DNA of 32,788 nt. Origin: Elysia marginata. Its lineage: Eukaryota; Mollusca; Gastropoda; Plakobranchidae. Within the stretch, counting starts at the first letter, position 1. Every line of letters begins with the position of its first letter. Of this stretch, positions 22,901 through 32,493 are shown in pieces. The DNA is taken from the NCBI GenBank assembly GCA_019649035.1, contig BMAT01008308.1, forward strand, positions 500,804 through 533,591. Reading direction: 5' to 3'. The translations under genes were made by a program, and so were the position numbers. Below the pieces are notes generated by a model, which worked only from the letters and a program-made list of their open reading frames with translations, searched no databases and was not told where the DNA came from.

Positions 22901-23848
22901 GAATAATTGAATCGAGGTGCATAGTTCAGAAAGATTCTATTAGTGACTGATAAATGGGTTGTCTGTACTGCTAGAGGTTGCTGGTGAATTAAAGTGACTA
23001 TCAGGCGATAAATACTATACTATACATGATATGTAGGTTAAAATATTAATAATTGATATGGAATATGTAAATTGTTTGTTTGATACCACCTGAACATGGA
23101 GCAGATGAGCAGTTTGGTTGTATGATTTAAGAACAAAAAGCGTTTTTAGATAAGATTCAGAATAACGAGGTTGTGAGCTTATAAAAGATGTGATCAGATG
23201 GTAATGATCCATGGATTAAAAAGCAAACAAGGAAAGGCGTGCAATAATATCTTGTTGATCCGCAAGAACTTGGTTGAATGAAAGATCAATGGAATAAAAG
23301 ACTTGTTGAGTAAATGGTTGTAGCGATATCGAGTAAAGATGGGATATATTTTAAGTTTGGATTTTTAAGGATGAAACTGCAGGATTGCGATTGATTACTG
23401 ATTCCCTTTGCCTGATTCAGTATCTCTTTCTTCCTCGTCCCTTATGTCTTTACCATATTCATACTTATTTTGAAACGAGAATGTTGCGCACAATTTCATA
23501 GGCGATGTCATCCTTTACTGAAACCCGTGAGTAACTGTAAAAGCCATGCTTGCCTGAATGAAATCATTGAATTAAACATTTGTCTAGGCAGTAGAATCTT
23601 ACTAAATCTTTCATAATGTTTTCACATGACAGACCAGCAAAATTTTGTGCAACGCTAAAAAAACAATAGCTCTGGTTGTTAGCCAAAATATCTGGAATTA
23701 AGAAATTGAAAACTTATTTATGTATTTATTCCGGAAAATTGTTTACATACTTTTACTTTATAGAACCTCAAATCTGCTCGAAGCAGGTCCTTGTCAAGAT
23801 CACTCAAAACAGACTCTCCGACAAATTTGCTTATTTCCTGTCAAATGA
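16493..23848 (+). CDS. MICAL-like, membrane-anchored FAD monooxygenase (whole gene model)
   Basis: Exons 16493-16912, 18014-18202, 19025-19210, 19574-19729, 20296-20356 and 22618-22795 join in frame; a proposed last exon at 23764-23848 would give about 424 residues. Introns 1-4 are phase 0, intron 5 phase 1 and intron 6 phase 2, all GT/AG. Seen: a hydrophobic segment at about residues 7-23 followed by basic residues (probable signal anchor); GGGPIG at 43-48 with acidic residues at 68-69 ending the second strand; Arg114 in TRLAVFQ; CDG at 161-163; AEGEAAR at 325-331. Order and spacing fit group A flavoprotein hydroxylases, and the overall layout recalls the MICAL catalytic domain. No CH or LIM domain is present. 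The substrate is unknown. Probably ER or other membrane-bound and NAD(P)H-dependent (family inference). AATAAA at 24209 could be its polyadenylation signal. Confidence 0.75.
16913..18013 (+). other. intron 1 of the flavoprotein gene
   Basis: A phase-0 intron of 1101 bases. The donor is GTATAT, and the acceptor TTGTATTTTACTTTGCTCAG has a clear pyrimidine-rich tract. The interior is AT-rich with no supported gene. The 66-codon open frame at 17432-17632 has no recognisable domain and no splice context. Confidence 0.75.
18014..18202 (+). CDS. flavoprotein exon 2: DG motif
   Basis: 63 codons, phase 0 at both ends. KLVIACDGSSG (residues 156-166) is a hydrophobic strand followed by a DG motif, which in group A hydroxylases contacts FAD and NAD(P)H. 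It is followed by a helix and then CRAYGAVAALD, which resembles the strand after the DG motif in MICAL-type enzymes. The donor chosen is CCG|GTGAGT at 18203; an alternative CAG|GTACCG at 18191 is also in phase and would drop four residues. The minisatellite of intron 2 begins only about 45 bases past the donor. Confidence 0.85.
18247..18780 (+). repeat. minisatellite (~68-74 bp unit) in intron 2
   Basis: Tandem units contain GGATGGCAGCTGTGAGATTT, then AGCAGGTTAACTA, then ATTCAGCCGTTATTGGTGGG. Unit anchors (GGCAGCTGTGAG or its variants) sit at 18262, 18336, 18539, 18611 and about 18679, with a decayed unit near 18745. A run of N (18347-18528) interrupts the array, so the true copy number is unknown. 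Units to the right are progressively more diverged. Confidence 0.85.
18347..18528. other. assembly gap (182 N)
   Basis: A run of undefined bases inside the intron 2 minisatellite. The gap most likely exists because the tandem array could not be resolved. Translations across it are meaningless. Confidence 0.98.
18797..18890 (+). repeat. GA-rich low-complexity tract in intron 2
   Basis: An imperfect GAGAGA and GGGAGAGAAA purine tract that directly follows the minisatellite on the plus strand. Confidence 0.85.
18912..19012 (+). repeat. 63 bp-spaced direct duplication before exon 3
   Basis: ATACCGATACACTAATGTTA followed by an A-rich step and TTGTTGTTTCACCA occurs at 18912-18949 and again at 18975-19012, nearly identical. 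The second copy supplies the pyrimidine-rich sequence leading to the exon 3 acceptor. It looks like a recent tandem duplication of a region near a splice acceptor. Confidence 0.85.
19025..19210 (+). CDS. flavoprotein exon 3: substrate-domain segment
   Basis: 62 codons, phase 0 at both ends. The acceptor is TCTTTTTTAG and the donor GATCA|GTAAGT. The product (residues 204-265) has alternating hydrophobic strands (VHNLHFDLTAYG; GFSFKVFG; NRYMTLSIPK) consistent with the beta sheet that covers the flavin and substrate in this fold. The RYMTLSIPK stretch parallels the strand before the long helical insert in MICAL. No catalytic residue can be assigned by eye. Confidence 0.8.
19574..19729 (+). CDS. 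flavoprotein exon 4: substrate-domain segment
   Basis: 52 codons (residues 266-317), phase 0 at both ends. The acceptor CTACCTTTGGCAG has a pyrimidine-rich tract (TTTTCCTGTATGTCTACC) and the donor is CAG|GTTTGT. The product begins with an amphipathic stretch (MMRNIFLKCFNTYK) and ends with FEIRLSQRVENTAYFQ, which leads into the GD-like motif of the next exon as in related hydroxylases. Confidence 0.8.
19730..20295 (+). other. intron 4 of the flavoprotein gene
   Basis: A phase-0 intron of 566 bases ending in GCCTGTTTATTTCAG. It contains the CAT/ATC trinucleotide repeat at 20001-20054. After that is a more GC-rich patch (about 20060-20200) with a small hairpin, CCTCTGCGAAGAGG. No coding signal was seen. 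Confidence 0.75.
20001..20054 (+). repeat. (CAT)n trinucleotide repeat in intron 4
   Basis: About 18 CAT/ATC triplets with single-base interruptions, placed within intron 4. Confidence 0.9.
20296..20356 (+). CDS. flavoprotein exon 5: GD-like motif
   Basis: 61 bases: 20 codons plus one base, so intron 5 is phase 1. It encodes EPDMFVLAEGEAARCYNIHT. The FVLAEGEAAR part sits where group A hydroxylases carry a GDAA-type motif that binds the ribityl chain of FAD. Here the usual Asp position holds Glu328, if the register is right. The donor is ACAG|GTAAAT; the continuation G-MDVNVGLRG in exon 6 matches the helix after the GD motif, which supports this small exon. Confidence 0.75.
20435..20580 (-). 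mobile_element. possible non-LTR retroelement or SINE 3' tail (minus strand)
   Basis: Read on the minus strand, the sequence runs CTGGGACAATAAAGCTTCAT and then into CTTATCTTATC. An AATAAA-bearing end closing in TTATC units is typical of 3' ends of some invertebrate non-LTR retroelements and the SINEs that use them. No coding sequence remains and the left limit is a guess. Confidence 0.3.
20878..22262 (+). mobile_element. decayed mariner (DD34D) transposon inserted in intron 5
   Basis: About 1.38 kb, close to the usual mariner length. The right end TTTTGAACAACGCTCGTA (22245-22262) resembles a mariner terminal repeat abutting a TA target. A weak partner, ATCGAGTGTTCAGTATAC, lies at the left (about 20878-20895), so the left limit is tentative. 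The inside carries a broken mariner transposase in the same orientation as the host gene. A copy this eroded is not expected to be active. Confidence 0.7.
21112..22145 (+). pseudogene. mariner-family transposase remnant
   Basis: Fragments in all three plus frames resemble mariner transposase in order: an N-terminal helix-turn-helix part (LKQRADIEFL, IHRLKNL); VKSRHVYVKV; IHDVLDYRKVCVKWVHHILSPG; ELLTHFTDDGEAFL; TGDEPWVPHYDPENKRQ; SAKKVLNTEFF; YSPGLARSDFYPF; and FFADGMLQLVRCLKNCIDKEGKYVKN at the end. Codons for the three catalytic aspartates can be placed at 21588, 21864 and 21971. The first two are 92 codons apart; the last two are about 36 codons apart with a frame slip, fitting DD34D. Several stops and frameshifts break it, so it is a pseudogene. 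Confidence 0.85.
22618..22795 (+). CDS. flavoprotein exon 6: post-GD helix and C-terminal helices
   Basis: 178 bases, entered in phase 1 and left in phase 2, between ATTCCAG and a TCCAG|GTCGGC donor. The product (G338 to about S396) starts GMDVNVGLRGLMALPTFL, matching the P..G.G.N.GL.D helix start that follows the GD motif in group A hydroxylases. Charged helices follow (HAILKVLTQKNKDAERVCREF). It is clearly GC-rich against its flanks. If the donor at 22796 is skipped, the frame meets a stop at 22808, giving SARV as an alternative C-terminus. Confidence 0.85.
22796..23763 (+). other. intron 6 (tentative)
   Basis: 968 bases between the exon 6 donor and an acceptor ending TTTACTTTATAG. It is AT-rich with no repeat recognised. 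A consensus-like donor (CCC|GTGAGT) at 23528 hints that a short, unlocated exon could lie inside. Confidence 0.45.
23764..23848 (+). CDS. tentative last exon of the flavoprotein gene
   Basis: After the acceptor TTTATAG, the phase inherited from exon 6 (phase 2) gives an Arg and 27 more residues (TSNLLEAGPCQDHSKQTLRQ and onward), then TGA at 23846-23848. No conserved motif supports this tail. A competing reading in another phase stays open to an AAC|GTAAGC donor at 23904 and looks more exon-like, but it does not match the exon 6 phase without a missing exon. Treat the C-terminus as unresolved. Confidence 0.35.
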
Positions 23849-24764
23849 GTTCTCAGCAGAGTCCTCATTCAATGAAAAAACCAAAGAAAGTAAATTGTTT
23901 AACGTAAGCGAAATGACAAATCTAATGTTATAAATCTAATTCCTATTCTACTTGAATTGTGCCATCTAAATTTTGCCATTTACCCAATCCTGCCTTGCAC
24001 GTGACATACGCCGTAAATCTAGAAAATCCTAGTAGTCACACAACTGCGAACCAAAATGCACAGTTCTCACTAGACACGCTGCCGTGCCCTCATCCACACG
24101 TTCAATCATGATCAACTCAAGTTAACACCTCTTGACTCACAGTCAGCGGTGCGTTTGTGTCATTGCAACAGCAGGTAAATATATTTCGCTCCTTTACACC
24201 TCAAACAAAATAAACTAATCTAACTTGCCAGGAGAAACATCATTCATGTTACCCAAAAAATAATATTCTCGTTCATTGCTGAAAAAAAAAACAACTGCTC
24301 AGAATTAAGGAGATGATTTTTTGTTTTCATAATTTTGGACAAAATATTGATATTCATTCTGCAATAGTTTGGGATTTAGAAAAAAATATGCTATTTCCTC
24401 TTTTAACAAATTTTGCTGCGATTTAATGAAAAAGAAATATTAAATAATTGACAGATAGAGTCAAAAGAATTTTACCCCTGGGTATACAAAGACTAAAAGA
24501 AAGAATTCATTTAGATGAAGTGATAAGCTTTCGATATGAGGATGAAAAACCAACCGAAACAACCCCCTAAAAGACGTGTATCAAATGTGTGACTGTGTAG
24601 CGCTTTGACAAAACCACAAAAAGTTGCTTTGTGCTGATACTGAAAATAGGAAAAGTATAAATATGTACAGAAATTTTCCAACCATATTTTAATAGTTCTG
24701 GTGTATTTTTATCACATACAACCATAACACATTGAAACAATGTCTGGAAAAAGAAATTTTCAGG
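23849..24764. other. 3' flank, possible polyadenylation region
   Basis: No gene was seen. AATAAA at 24209-24214 could serve as a polyadenylation signal if the gene ends near 23848. The rest is AT-rich with short A runs. Confidence 0.4.
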
Positions 24765-25090
24765 GACAGCGTGGCAGAATGGTTAGCGCGTCGGATTCGA
24801 GATCTGGAGGTCGCGGGTTAGATTCCCGACCACGCCATGTTGCAATTGCCTTGGGAAAGCAATTTACCCTGACTTTCCCTAGTCCACTCCCCTGTGGTAC
24901 CTATCTACAAGAAATTCTTGAATTCATGATGTGCGCATGCAACGCCCAGCATATAGGTTAAAAGTGGCCTTCAAATGTCCTGGTGTCCTGGGGCATTAGT
25001 GGCGTTGCTCTCAGGCGGCACAGTTACGTTGGGTAACGAAGCCAAATTTCCCGAAAGGGATTAATATAGTGTATAAATAAGTATATAAAA
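24765..25090 (+). repeat. SINE-like repeat with tRNA-type head
   Basis: The head holds an exact A-box (TGGCAGAATGG, 24772-24782) and a B-box with one mismatch (GGTTAGATTCC, about 24817-24827). A short acceptor-like CCACGCC follows. The two acceptor arms do not pair, so this is not a working tRNA gene. A body of about 250 bases follows and ends in an A/T-rich tail (TATAAATAAGTATATAAAAA). The layout is that of a tRNA-derived SINE transcribed by RNA polymerase III. No target duplication was confirmed. Confidence 0.65.
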
Positions 25091-25439
25091 AAATTAATAT
25101 TCAATTATAGTATTGATTGGTCAGCTCTTTATATGTTTATAATTTTAGATCTTTATATGCGTTTTTTATTTCCTTGGAATTGATTTTCGCTGATCTCTAG
25201 TTTGTCAAACGCAACAAACAGCTCATTAAAAGGATATCAAATAATTTCAAAGAGCTTTTAAAGAGTTTTAAAGCAGATTATGCATCTCTTTATGTTACAA
25301 TTTCACAGATCTACTCATTTTGTGGGCTTACTGCAAGAATAAAAAAAGAAATCAGGAAAAATAGTGATGGAGAAAGAAACAGAGTGAGTGTGTTTTAGTG
25401 GTAAAAACGTATTAAAAGCTGGACTGGTAGCTATTATAG
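25091..25439. other. non-coding DNA, nothing recognised
   Basis: AT-rich sequence between the SINE-like repeat and the GA microsatellite. No gene was seen. Confidence 0.5.
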
Positions 25440-25553
25440 CCTGAGAGGGGGAAGGGAGAGGAGGAGAGGAAGAGATAAAGATAGATAGAAAGAGAGACAG
25501 AAATAGAGAAAGAGGTAGAGAGAGGAGAGAGAGATAGATAGAGAGAGAGAGAG

Positions 25554-25622
<69 letters not shown>
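25440..25622 (+). repeat. (GA)n / (GATA)n microsatellite
   Basis: A long purine tract with AGAGAGG and GATAGATA segments and a near-pure GA run at about 25570-25619. The apparent minus-strand frame through it is only Ser/Leu repeats and is not a gene. Confidence 0.95.
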
Positions 25623-25625
<3 letters not shown>

Positions 25626-26030
25626 TGTTTTTAGGTAAGAAAGATGCCGCAAACCTTTTTTAATTTGATATTTTGCTGTTGTTATCTGCACGAGAGTTGG
25701 TACTTGTGAATTTGAACAGGCTTATCGATGATTATTCTCTTCCTATTTTTGTAGTCTAAAATTTATACCTTGAACATTCCTTATTACGATAAAAAACTGA
25801 AATGTTGTATGTCCATGACAGCTTTCATGTAAAGCTTATAATTCACGATTAGCATTATGTTCACCTTGAGTAACTGGGTTTGAAATTTACTCTGTATCAT
25901 TATATCTACGTCTCTTTTGGCAATGTGAATTTGTTGTCCGCATGTTAATGCTCACACTTCAAAACAAGATCGAAGTAAAAGGAAATAGCCACAAACGAAA
26001 TCGGGATTGTCATATACCCATTTTAAGGAG
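25623..26030. other. non-coding DNA, nothing recognised
   Basis: No gene, RNA or repeat was recognised. Confidence 0.5.
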
Positions 26031-26170
26031 CGTAATGGCGACATGGTTTAAGCTATGTTTCACTAAGTAGCAAGGCGGTGGGTACCGAAGCATCCATAAG
26101 TCGAAAGTTCGAATCATACTAAAGGCAGACATTTCGGGCATTTCCACTAAAAAGCCTACTTCTCTCCATT
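26031..26170 (+). repeat. degraded SINE-like repeat with tRNA-type head
   Basis: An A-box-like TGGTTTAAGCT (about 26044) is followed about 63 bases later by a perfect B-box (GTTCGAATC, about 26107). The first bases, GGCGACATGGT, resemble GGCGACGTGGT in the repeat at 9198, so the two may be related. The wide box spacing and poor folding argue against a tRNA gene. The right end is not defined. Confidence 0.35.
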
Positions 26171-27479
26171 GCTAATTTTATACCTTTATAATATTTCAAT
26201 TATTTGCCATATACCCACTAGATATGTTCAAATCCAGGGTCATGTCGCAATTTTCACCTTTATTCTAAGCTTCCAAAATGTCAAGAATTTCATGAGATTG
26301 TCATTTTTTGTGGAACAATATTAAAAATTCTAAAAAAATTGAAATTAAGAAGAAAAATAGACCTTTAGATGGCTTTCAAAAGAAAAAAAAAGAATTTTCG
26401 ACTTCCGACTCATTCGCCCTGGACGTGAGACATGCTAAGTATTGCAGTAAACATTCTATTTTACGTATTGCATTCTTAAAATTTTTAGCAAACACGATCT
26501 TGAAATTGGAAAATGACGTGCTCTTATTAGCTCCTGAAAAAACAGAAGCTTTGCCCCGAGAGTAGTAATTGAAGACCCCAGTTAGCACTATGGCCCTCAG
26601 GATGTTATGCACATGTATTGTTCACTTTTTTACCCATATCATTAAGTACACTGTTGATTTTAATGTTGTTCTGAAAGTTTTTCTTGTGTGTGTGTGTGTT
26701 ACGTTCATGAGCCTATTTTTCTCAGTTCTTCCTAGCCTTCTATTCATTTACTCATCATTCGTTGTTAACTGTATAAGTTTTTGTTATCTCCACCGATATC
26801 ACTTCCCGTTCATCTTTTTTTTCTCCATTCAAAACAACGTCATCGCGCTCGTAAGAATAAGGAAAACTTAATTGATTATGAAGAGAAAGAAGAAGCTGTT
26901 TAAAAGAATGATATTAATATATCTTCTATTTCTTTTCATCTACATGTAGAACTAGATAAAATCTAAATTTCATGACATTATACTTGACTGCAAAAAATCT
27001 AGTCTATTCTTTTTATTCTGGCTACAACAGTACTGTCTTTCTTATTGGATTAATTTAATCTGATTTCAGCATACTTTCATCTCTTTGAATTTTTTCATTC
27101 ATTTATTACTACGACGCACTTAAACATAACATTACTTGTAAAACTTGTTTTATGTAATTCTTAAAAATTTAATTGGATCTCCCTTTTACACAGCTACGAT
27201 ATTGTCATTTAGATGATTATTTTCATACATCCCTGTGAAAGCATTGTTTTACTTGGCAAGATCTTGCCATTTTGTGATAATAAAAATAAAATTTATTGAT
27301 TGTGTTTTTTATTTATTTCTCATTCTATGAGGAGCTCATTTCAAAAAGAATTAATATTTTATGTTGCCTATCTAGTCTTTCTGTAGCTGGATCTGCAGTG
27401 CACTTCTGGGTATCGATAAAACCAAGACACCAACTTCATTGAGTTGAAAATAATATAGACATGCTTAATGTGGTAGATA
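26171..27479. other. non-coding DNA with a short TG repeat
   Basis: No gene could be supported. A short (TG)n lies at about 26685-26700. Overlapping open frames at 26308-26612 on both strands are Lys/Phe-rich and show no motif or splice context. Confidence 0.5.
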
Positions 27480-27605
27480 AGTAAACAGAAAGCGCAGACA
27501 AACAGATGGAAAATAGAGGAGAGACAGGCAGACAGACAGAGACATAGAAAGACTAGCACTGTAACAGAGAGACAGACAGAGAGACGGACAGACAGAGAGA
27601 ATGTG
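27480..27605 (-). repeat. interrupted CTGT-type tract (as GACA on plus)
   Basis: GACAGACAGA units with interruptions. It is the reverse-strand counterpart of the CTGT tract at 7235. Minus-strand frames through it encode only Ser/Val/Cys/Leu repeats. Confidence 0.85.
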
Positions 27606-30600
27606 AATAGCAGAGACGGACCACTCAGACAACTGATTTTAAACAAACCGATTTTTGGATAGATAGTACATGAAGTTGGTAGATCAAAAGTGTAACTTAA
27701 TTTATGTCTTTGAAGGCAAAATTGATTTTTGCTTGTCGTCTCAGCATTACAGAATGATCACCTATCAACTCAATAAAACGTGTGGCAATCAATCTTGCTT
27801 ATAAATACGAGCATCGGGAACTCTTCTCTACAATCATGAAGACGACACGAAATACTCACAAAAAATACACATATTAAAATTTGTAAAGCACAACTTGTAT
27901 AAAAATACATAATTCACTCACCCAAGAAGATATACATGATCTATAAACACAATGGCAAAAGATATTTTTTCACAAATCTAAAAAAAACTGTGTTTGCCTT
28001 TTATAATTTACTAGAAAGACAAAAAATTTATAATGATTCGTGAGATTGTTTTAATTGTGATAAACCATAAAAGATTCTCCCACAAGAGAAAACCAGCCAT
28101 AATATTATAACCAGACTAGCTGCTCAATAACAATTCATTAAGATTTGCATTATATGAACACAGCTCACCGAACGTAGATTCCATGATTGTTCTTTGTGTT
28201 CCCTACTGGTCTTCCAAGTAACCACCCCAACCTATGTGCTTGTTACAGACAAAAACTGGCCGTGAATCTCCTGCATTTTTGTTTATATATTAAATATTCC
28301 TGAAACATTGCAAATAAACTAGGCCTACCCCTACTAATTGAAAAAAAGGTAATTGCCAAACCTTTTTCCTATCTTGCCTGTCTTGGTATCAGCCCTTTGC
28401 CTTTCATCTGGTTGTTTGTTTTTGTTATCCCTATCAGCGTCCACCTACTTGAAAACGGATACCTGGTGTAAAATGGAGTGCAGTTGCTATCTATAAATCC
28501 TTGACCACTCTGTTGTTTTAGCACCTCCTACCGCATTCATCTCGTGCTACATGCAATTCACTCAGCCATCTCCTAAACAGGGCTTCTTTTCATCCCAGCA
28601 TTTATGTAAACAGTGTGTGGTAATCTGATGTGTGCGAAAAATGCCTCAAACAATAATTCCTATTCGAACGATTTCCCAATTTCATAACACGAGCCCCTAT
28701 ATTACTATTGCCTTTGGTTTTTTTCTTATTTCAATATAACGCCAAAATCATTTTCTATAGAATCTCTTATTGAATTGAATCTCTTTAGCTGCCTCAGGGC
28801 ATGTAATGAAGTTGTGGGGAAAAGTTGGACATCTCTATGATTGCACACACACTTGAACTAGATCTAGTAGCCTTCCAATATTAGAAATTTCTCTAGCCAT
28901 ATTGAATAATTAATAATAGCTCGTCGGATAGGAGGATTGATATGTGAAAGAGCGTGTACACTTTCAATGTGATTTGGTAATGTTTATCATCAGCATACTT
29001 TTCCAAATAATAGTAACAAGAGAAATAAAGGGAAAAAACCCGGCACACACTAGTGAATCAAAAGCTACATGTCAACCTGGTAACAACTTTTAATTTGCGA
29101 GATATAAAAGTGTACCCAACTCAAAGATCTTGACTTTTAACACTTACTGTAAAACTAGGAAGGTAATCATAGCGGAACCAATAAAGATTTCATCGAACAA
29201 TTTTTCAAGTAAACTATTTCATGATTTGCAGTCAATTTATTTCAAGAGAGACGTGCAATTTATTGTGCGAAATGTTTCCCCTTGGAAGAACAAAGACGTA
29301 AACTGAATCAACATCTAGGATTGGTTGAAAGAGAATGGGGACAGAACATAGCTGTATTTAGAAACGGACAGTTGCTTTTCTTTTTCTTCACTGAATTGAC
29401 AGACATGCATCTTTTGTACATTTGATCAGTTAAAGAATGTAGAGAGTGCATAAAGACACAAGTTTTTTTTATTCGGAAAAAAAGAGGGGGGGTGAAGTAT
29501 GGCCTTACAATAATTTGAAGAGATAGATGTTGTGAGCCATCAAATTACGTAGTTCTGAACGAAACTCCACCAAGCCAACATTTCTACTTTTCATTTTGAT
29601 TAAATTCTATGTAGAGTGGAAATTTTTTTTCTTTAGATTTAAACCCACAGTGAACTGCGATCGAACAAATGTACAAAATTCAAGTGCACTCGAGAAGCTT
29701 ACAACGTTGATATGTAGATAATATTTTTATTTAATAAGAAAGAACTAAACATGAGCGCATAATATCATTGTTTCGAAAGAATGCTGCCTATGAGACAGCA
29801 GTAAAAGTCACGAAGGCTAAGGTATTTCTAACTGCTCTAGAAAGGTCTGATGTTTTTTAAACAAAGGAACGAGTTTCTTTGAATTTCAAAAAGATTGCAA
29901 GGAAATGTACCTGAAGGAAGCCAATGAAATAAAAAAAACCGCATGTCTGAAAAATAATTAAAAACGTATGCGAACGAGACCACTCGCCCCAAATTCGAAA
30001 TCATCATCCTCGCCTGTCTCATCATGGGTCAGGATATGGGCCATGAATACAAAAACTAGAGATTAATGTTTTATTTTTGCTCAAGCGTAAGGAAATATAA
30101 CGGTATCACTATCATATGACTAAGAAAGACCATTGTTCTATGAGCACTCGGGAAAGTCAACGCCCGACAAGGTATTGACAGGGAATAATAGCAGGATTAT
30201 TCAACAGGCCTTAATGATACTGCATTTTTAGTGAACCATTCTCATTGGAATTAAGATTGGACCCCACATTTCAATTCTGTGGGGTCACCAACCGAACCGA
30301 GTAATCTTGTTAGACCTGTAGTCCTCAAAGCGAAGCAATTCAGGAATTAGAGGCATCAGCCAATGCCCATGATCAATGTGTGTAACTTTTGAAAAGAAAG
30401 TTATTTGCTTAGAGTATTGTTTATCACCTTGATTCTCAGAGAAAGCTGCCTTATATATTGGTATTTGCGGGACTTTTATAACTCGTAGCATTAAAAAGTG
30501 TGAAAATGTCAAAAAAGTCAAGAACGGCTGAATAGAAATTAGGGACATTTTATTTTTGTTTCAGTGGAATAAGGAAAGAACCGAATAAGGCCAGAGAAAT

Positions 30601-31749
30601 GATACTAAAGCCTTCCAGGCGACATAGTGGCATTTTTTTTTCTCAGGAAAAGACAAATCCTGGAAAAACTGAGACACAACAAGTCATCTTAGCGCAATGT
30701 AAAAACGATTACACGCCCAATGTCATATTATGTTGAAACAGAAAAGTCTACCATTTGCGGTAAGGTCTCAACTATTTCTTGTTACCGATTGTCCCTGATA
30801 TCATAAGTGAAGAACTCCTGCACGGGCTACCATGGGGACTGTTGTCTGCAGAAAATTAGCAGGCACTAACATTTGGGAAAAACGGAAGAATTACACAAGA
30901 TATGCCTTCCTTGGCAGATTGGAACGAATAGCAGTGGTTTAAAGGGGAATATGGAAAGTTAAAAATAGTGGGAGGAGAAGGAAAATTCACAACCTTATTT
31001 TATGTAAGGGAAGGACAATTAGACTCTTTTAAATACCAATGAAGTTTTTGATGATTGAAGAAGACCGATTGAATGCAGCAAAGGTGAGAGCCGAAATAAG
31101 AGGTAGGTGCAGCCAATGCAGGGACGAAGATCTACTCTTTTGTTTAAAGCATAGTTGTTAATATATAATTGTGTAGGTTTATATCTAAGTTAAGGGATTT
31201 TTACACTCTGGTTGGTTACTCAGTGGGTTTTGGAATTTAGACTTTGAATATATTAATTGTGATAATTTATTTTGAAATTTGGTCGTTAAATGATCTTAAC
31301 TTTAAGACGTTAAAGCATTTAACTTAGAGGCAATTTAAGATTTAGACATGTAGAACCTAAAGTATTCAGTTCATATAAATTCAAATTAATTCTACGATTA
31401 AGACTTTTTTTATAATTATATAATAAAAGTCCGTTTTCCATAGAAAGATTTGACTAATAAAAATTATTAATGGAGCTAGATCTGTTTGGTTTTATTTTAA
31501 GGTTAAAGTTTTGCTTGCCAAATGTTCTCCGTATTAGTACAATGGGGGTCAAGAGTGAAACGTATCGTTTAACTAGAAACATGTAGTCATATTCTTCTCG
31601 AGCAAGCCTAACTTAGCCTAGATTCTTGTCATAAACGTGTTTTTTTCTGATCTAGGTGAGAACCTTCTATGCTTAAGTGGATACCCCGATTTCATACCTG
31701 TTTCTTTGCTCGTCTTCGGTCCTCCTGTTTCTTAAGGTCGTTATGATTG
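27606..31749. other. long non-coding interval, nothing recognised
   Basis: About 4.1 kb of AT-rich DNA with no supportable gene, RNA or named repeat. A G-run lies at about 29485-29491. Minus-strand open frames at 29837-30025 and 30285-30548 have no domain signature. Confidence 0.5.
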
Positions 31750-32049
31750 GGTTCTACTCAACGCGAACTATAGTGGGCCGGGGCCAAGTCATCCAAACGC
31801 AAACAAACTTCTGTAATAGTCTTATATTGACCTATCCTATGAGTATTTTAAAGTGAGTTGGAACAGTTGAAAACTGGAGTATACTCAGTGTGTTGGGGGC
31901 TGGCCCTTTACACAATGAGTGTTTTCCAGTTCGCACCTATCCTAACTCACTTTTAAAAACCTAATACAATAGATCAGTTTCCCAGCTGTAAAAGAACTTA
32001 TTTACCTTTGGGTGGTTTGGCCCCCAATCTAGATCGCACTGGTTCTACT
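31750..32049. mobile_element. foldback MITE with 9 bp flanking direct repeats
   Basis: GGTTCTACT occurs at 31750-31758 and again at 32041-32049 as a direct repeat. Between them, two arms of about 135 bases (about 31759-31893 and 31910-32040) are imperfect reverse complements, separated by about 16 bases rich in GGGGGCTGGCCC. The best paired part is TTTTAAAGTGAGTT (31846) with AACTCACTTTTAAAA (31944-31958). The long inverted arms and 9-base duplication resemble Mutator-like non-autonomous elements, which is inference. It has no coding capacity. A transcript would form a long imperfect hairpin. Confidence 0.7.
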
Positions 32050-32126
32050 GCCTAAGCAGTGACCCACACTCACTCACCGCTTACAAGTTCCCCTCAGTAA
32101 AATTCGCTCATACACACCATTAATGT

Positions 32127-32280
32127 ATTACAGACTTTAAGCAGCAACGCGTGAGTATGACGCGAACGTCTGTGGGTCTATTTTTAGAAACTGGTTTCAT
32201 TATTTTTATAGTTTCCTCAATCTGCTTTCCCGATTTTCACGTACGCGTAGTGAGACACGGTGCGTGAGCTAAAGGTCTCT
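32127..32280 (-). mobile_element. MITE copy 3 (TA target, minus strand)
   Basis: Same family as 8084-8238, inverted. Its ends read TTACAGACTTTAAGCAGC and AGCTAAAGGTCTCTAA, giving the same inverted termini with TA immediately outside. It starts about 80 bases after the foldback element. Apart from scattered substitutions it is close to full length. Confidence 0.75.
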
Positions 32281-32493
32281 AATAATAGTGTTAGGTCGTG
32301 AGGTTAAAGGAAACACAATACTGGCGAAAAGAATAATACGAGCAACCAATTTCGGTGTATAATGCAAAGAAGAAGACCAATCAGACAGCGGACTTCTCCA
32401 ATGTATAAAGCTGGGAAAAGTGAGGTGAGTGTGCATCTGAAATGATCACATGATGTTTTTCTTTACCCTGACAGACCGGGACCGATGGAGGAT

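Noticed and set aside
24771-24838. Functional tRNA gene
   Set aside because: A- and B-boxes are present, but the acceptor arms do not pair, and a long SINE-like body and A/T-rich tail follow.
25434-25691. 85-codon minus-strand open frame
   Set aside because: It is the GA/GATA microsatellite read as Ser/Leu repeats.
26308-26612. Overlapping open frames on both strands
   Set aside because: They are Lys-rich and Phe-rich, without motif, start context or splice sites.
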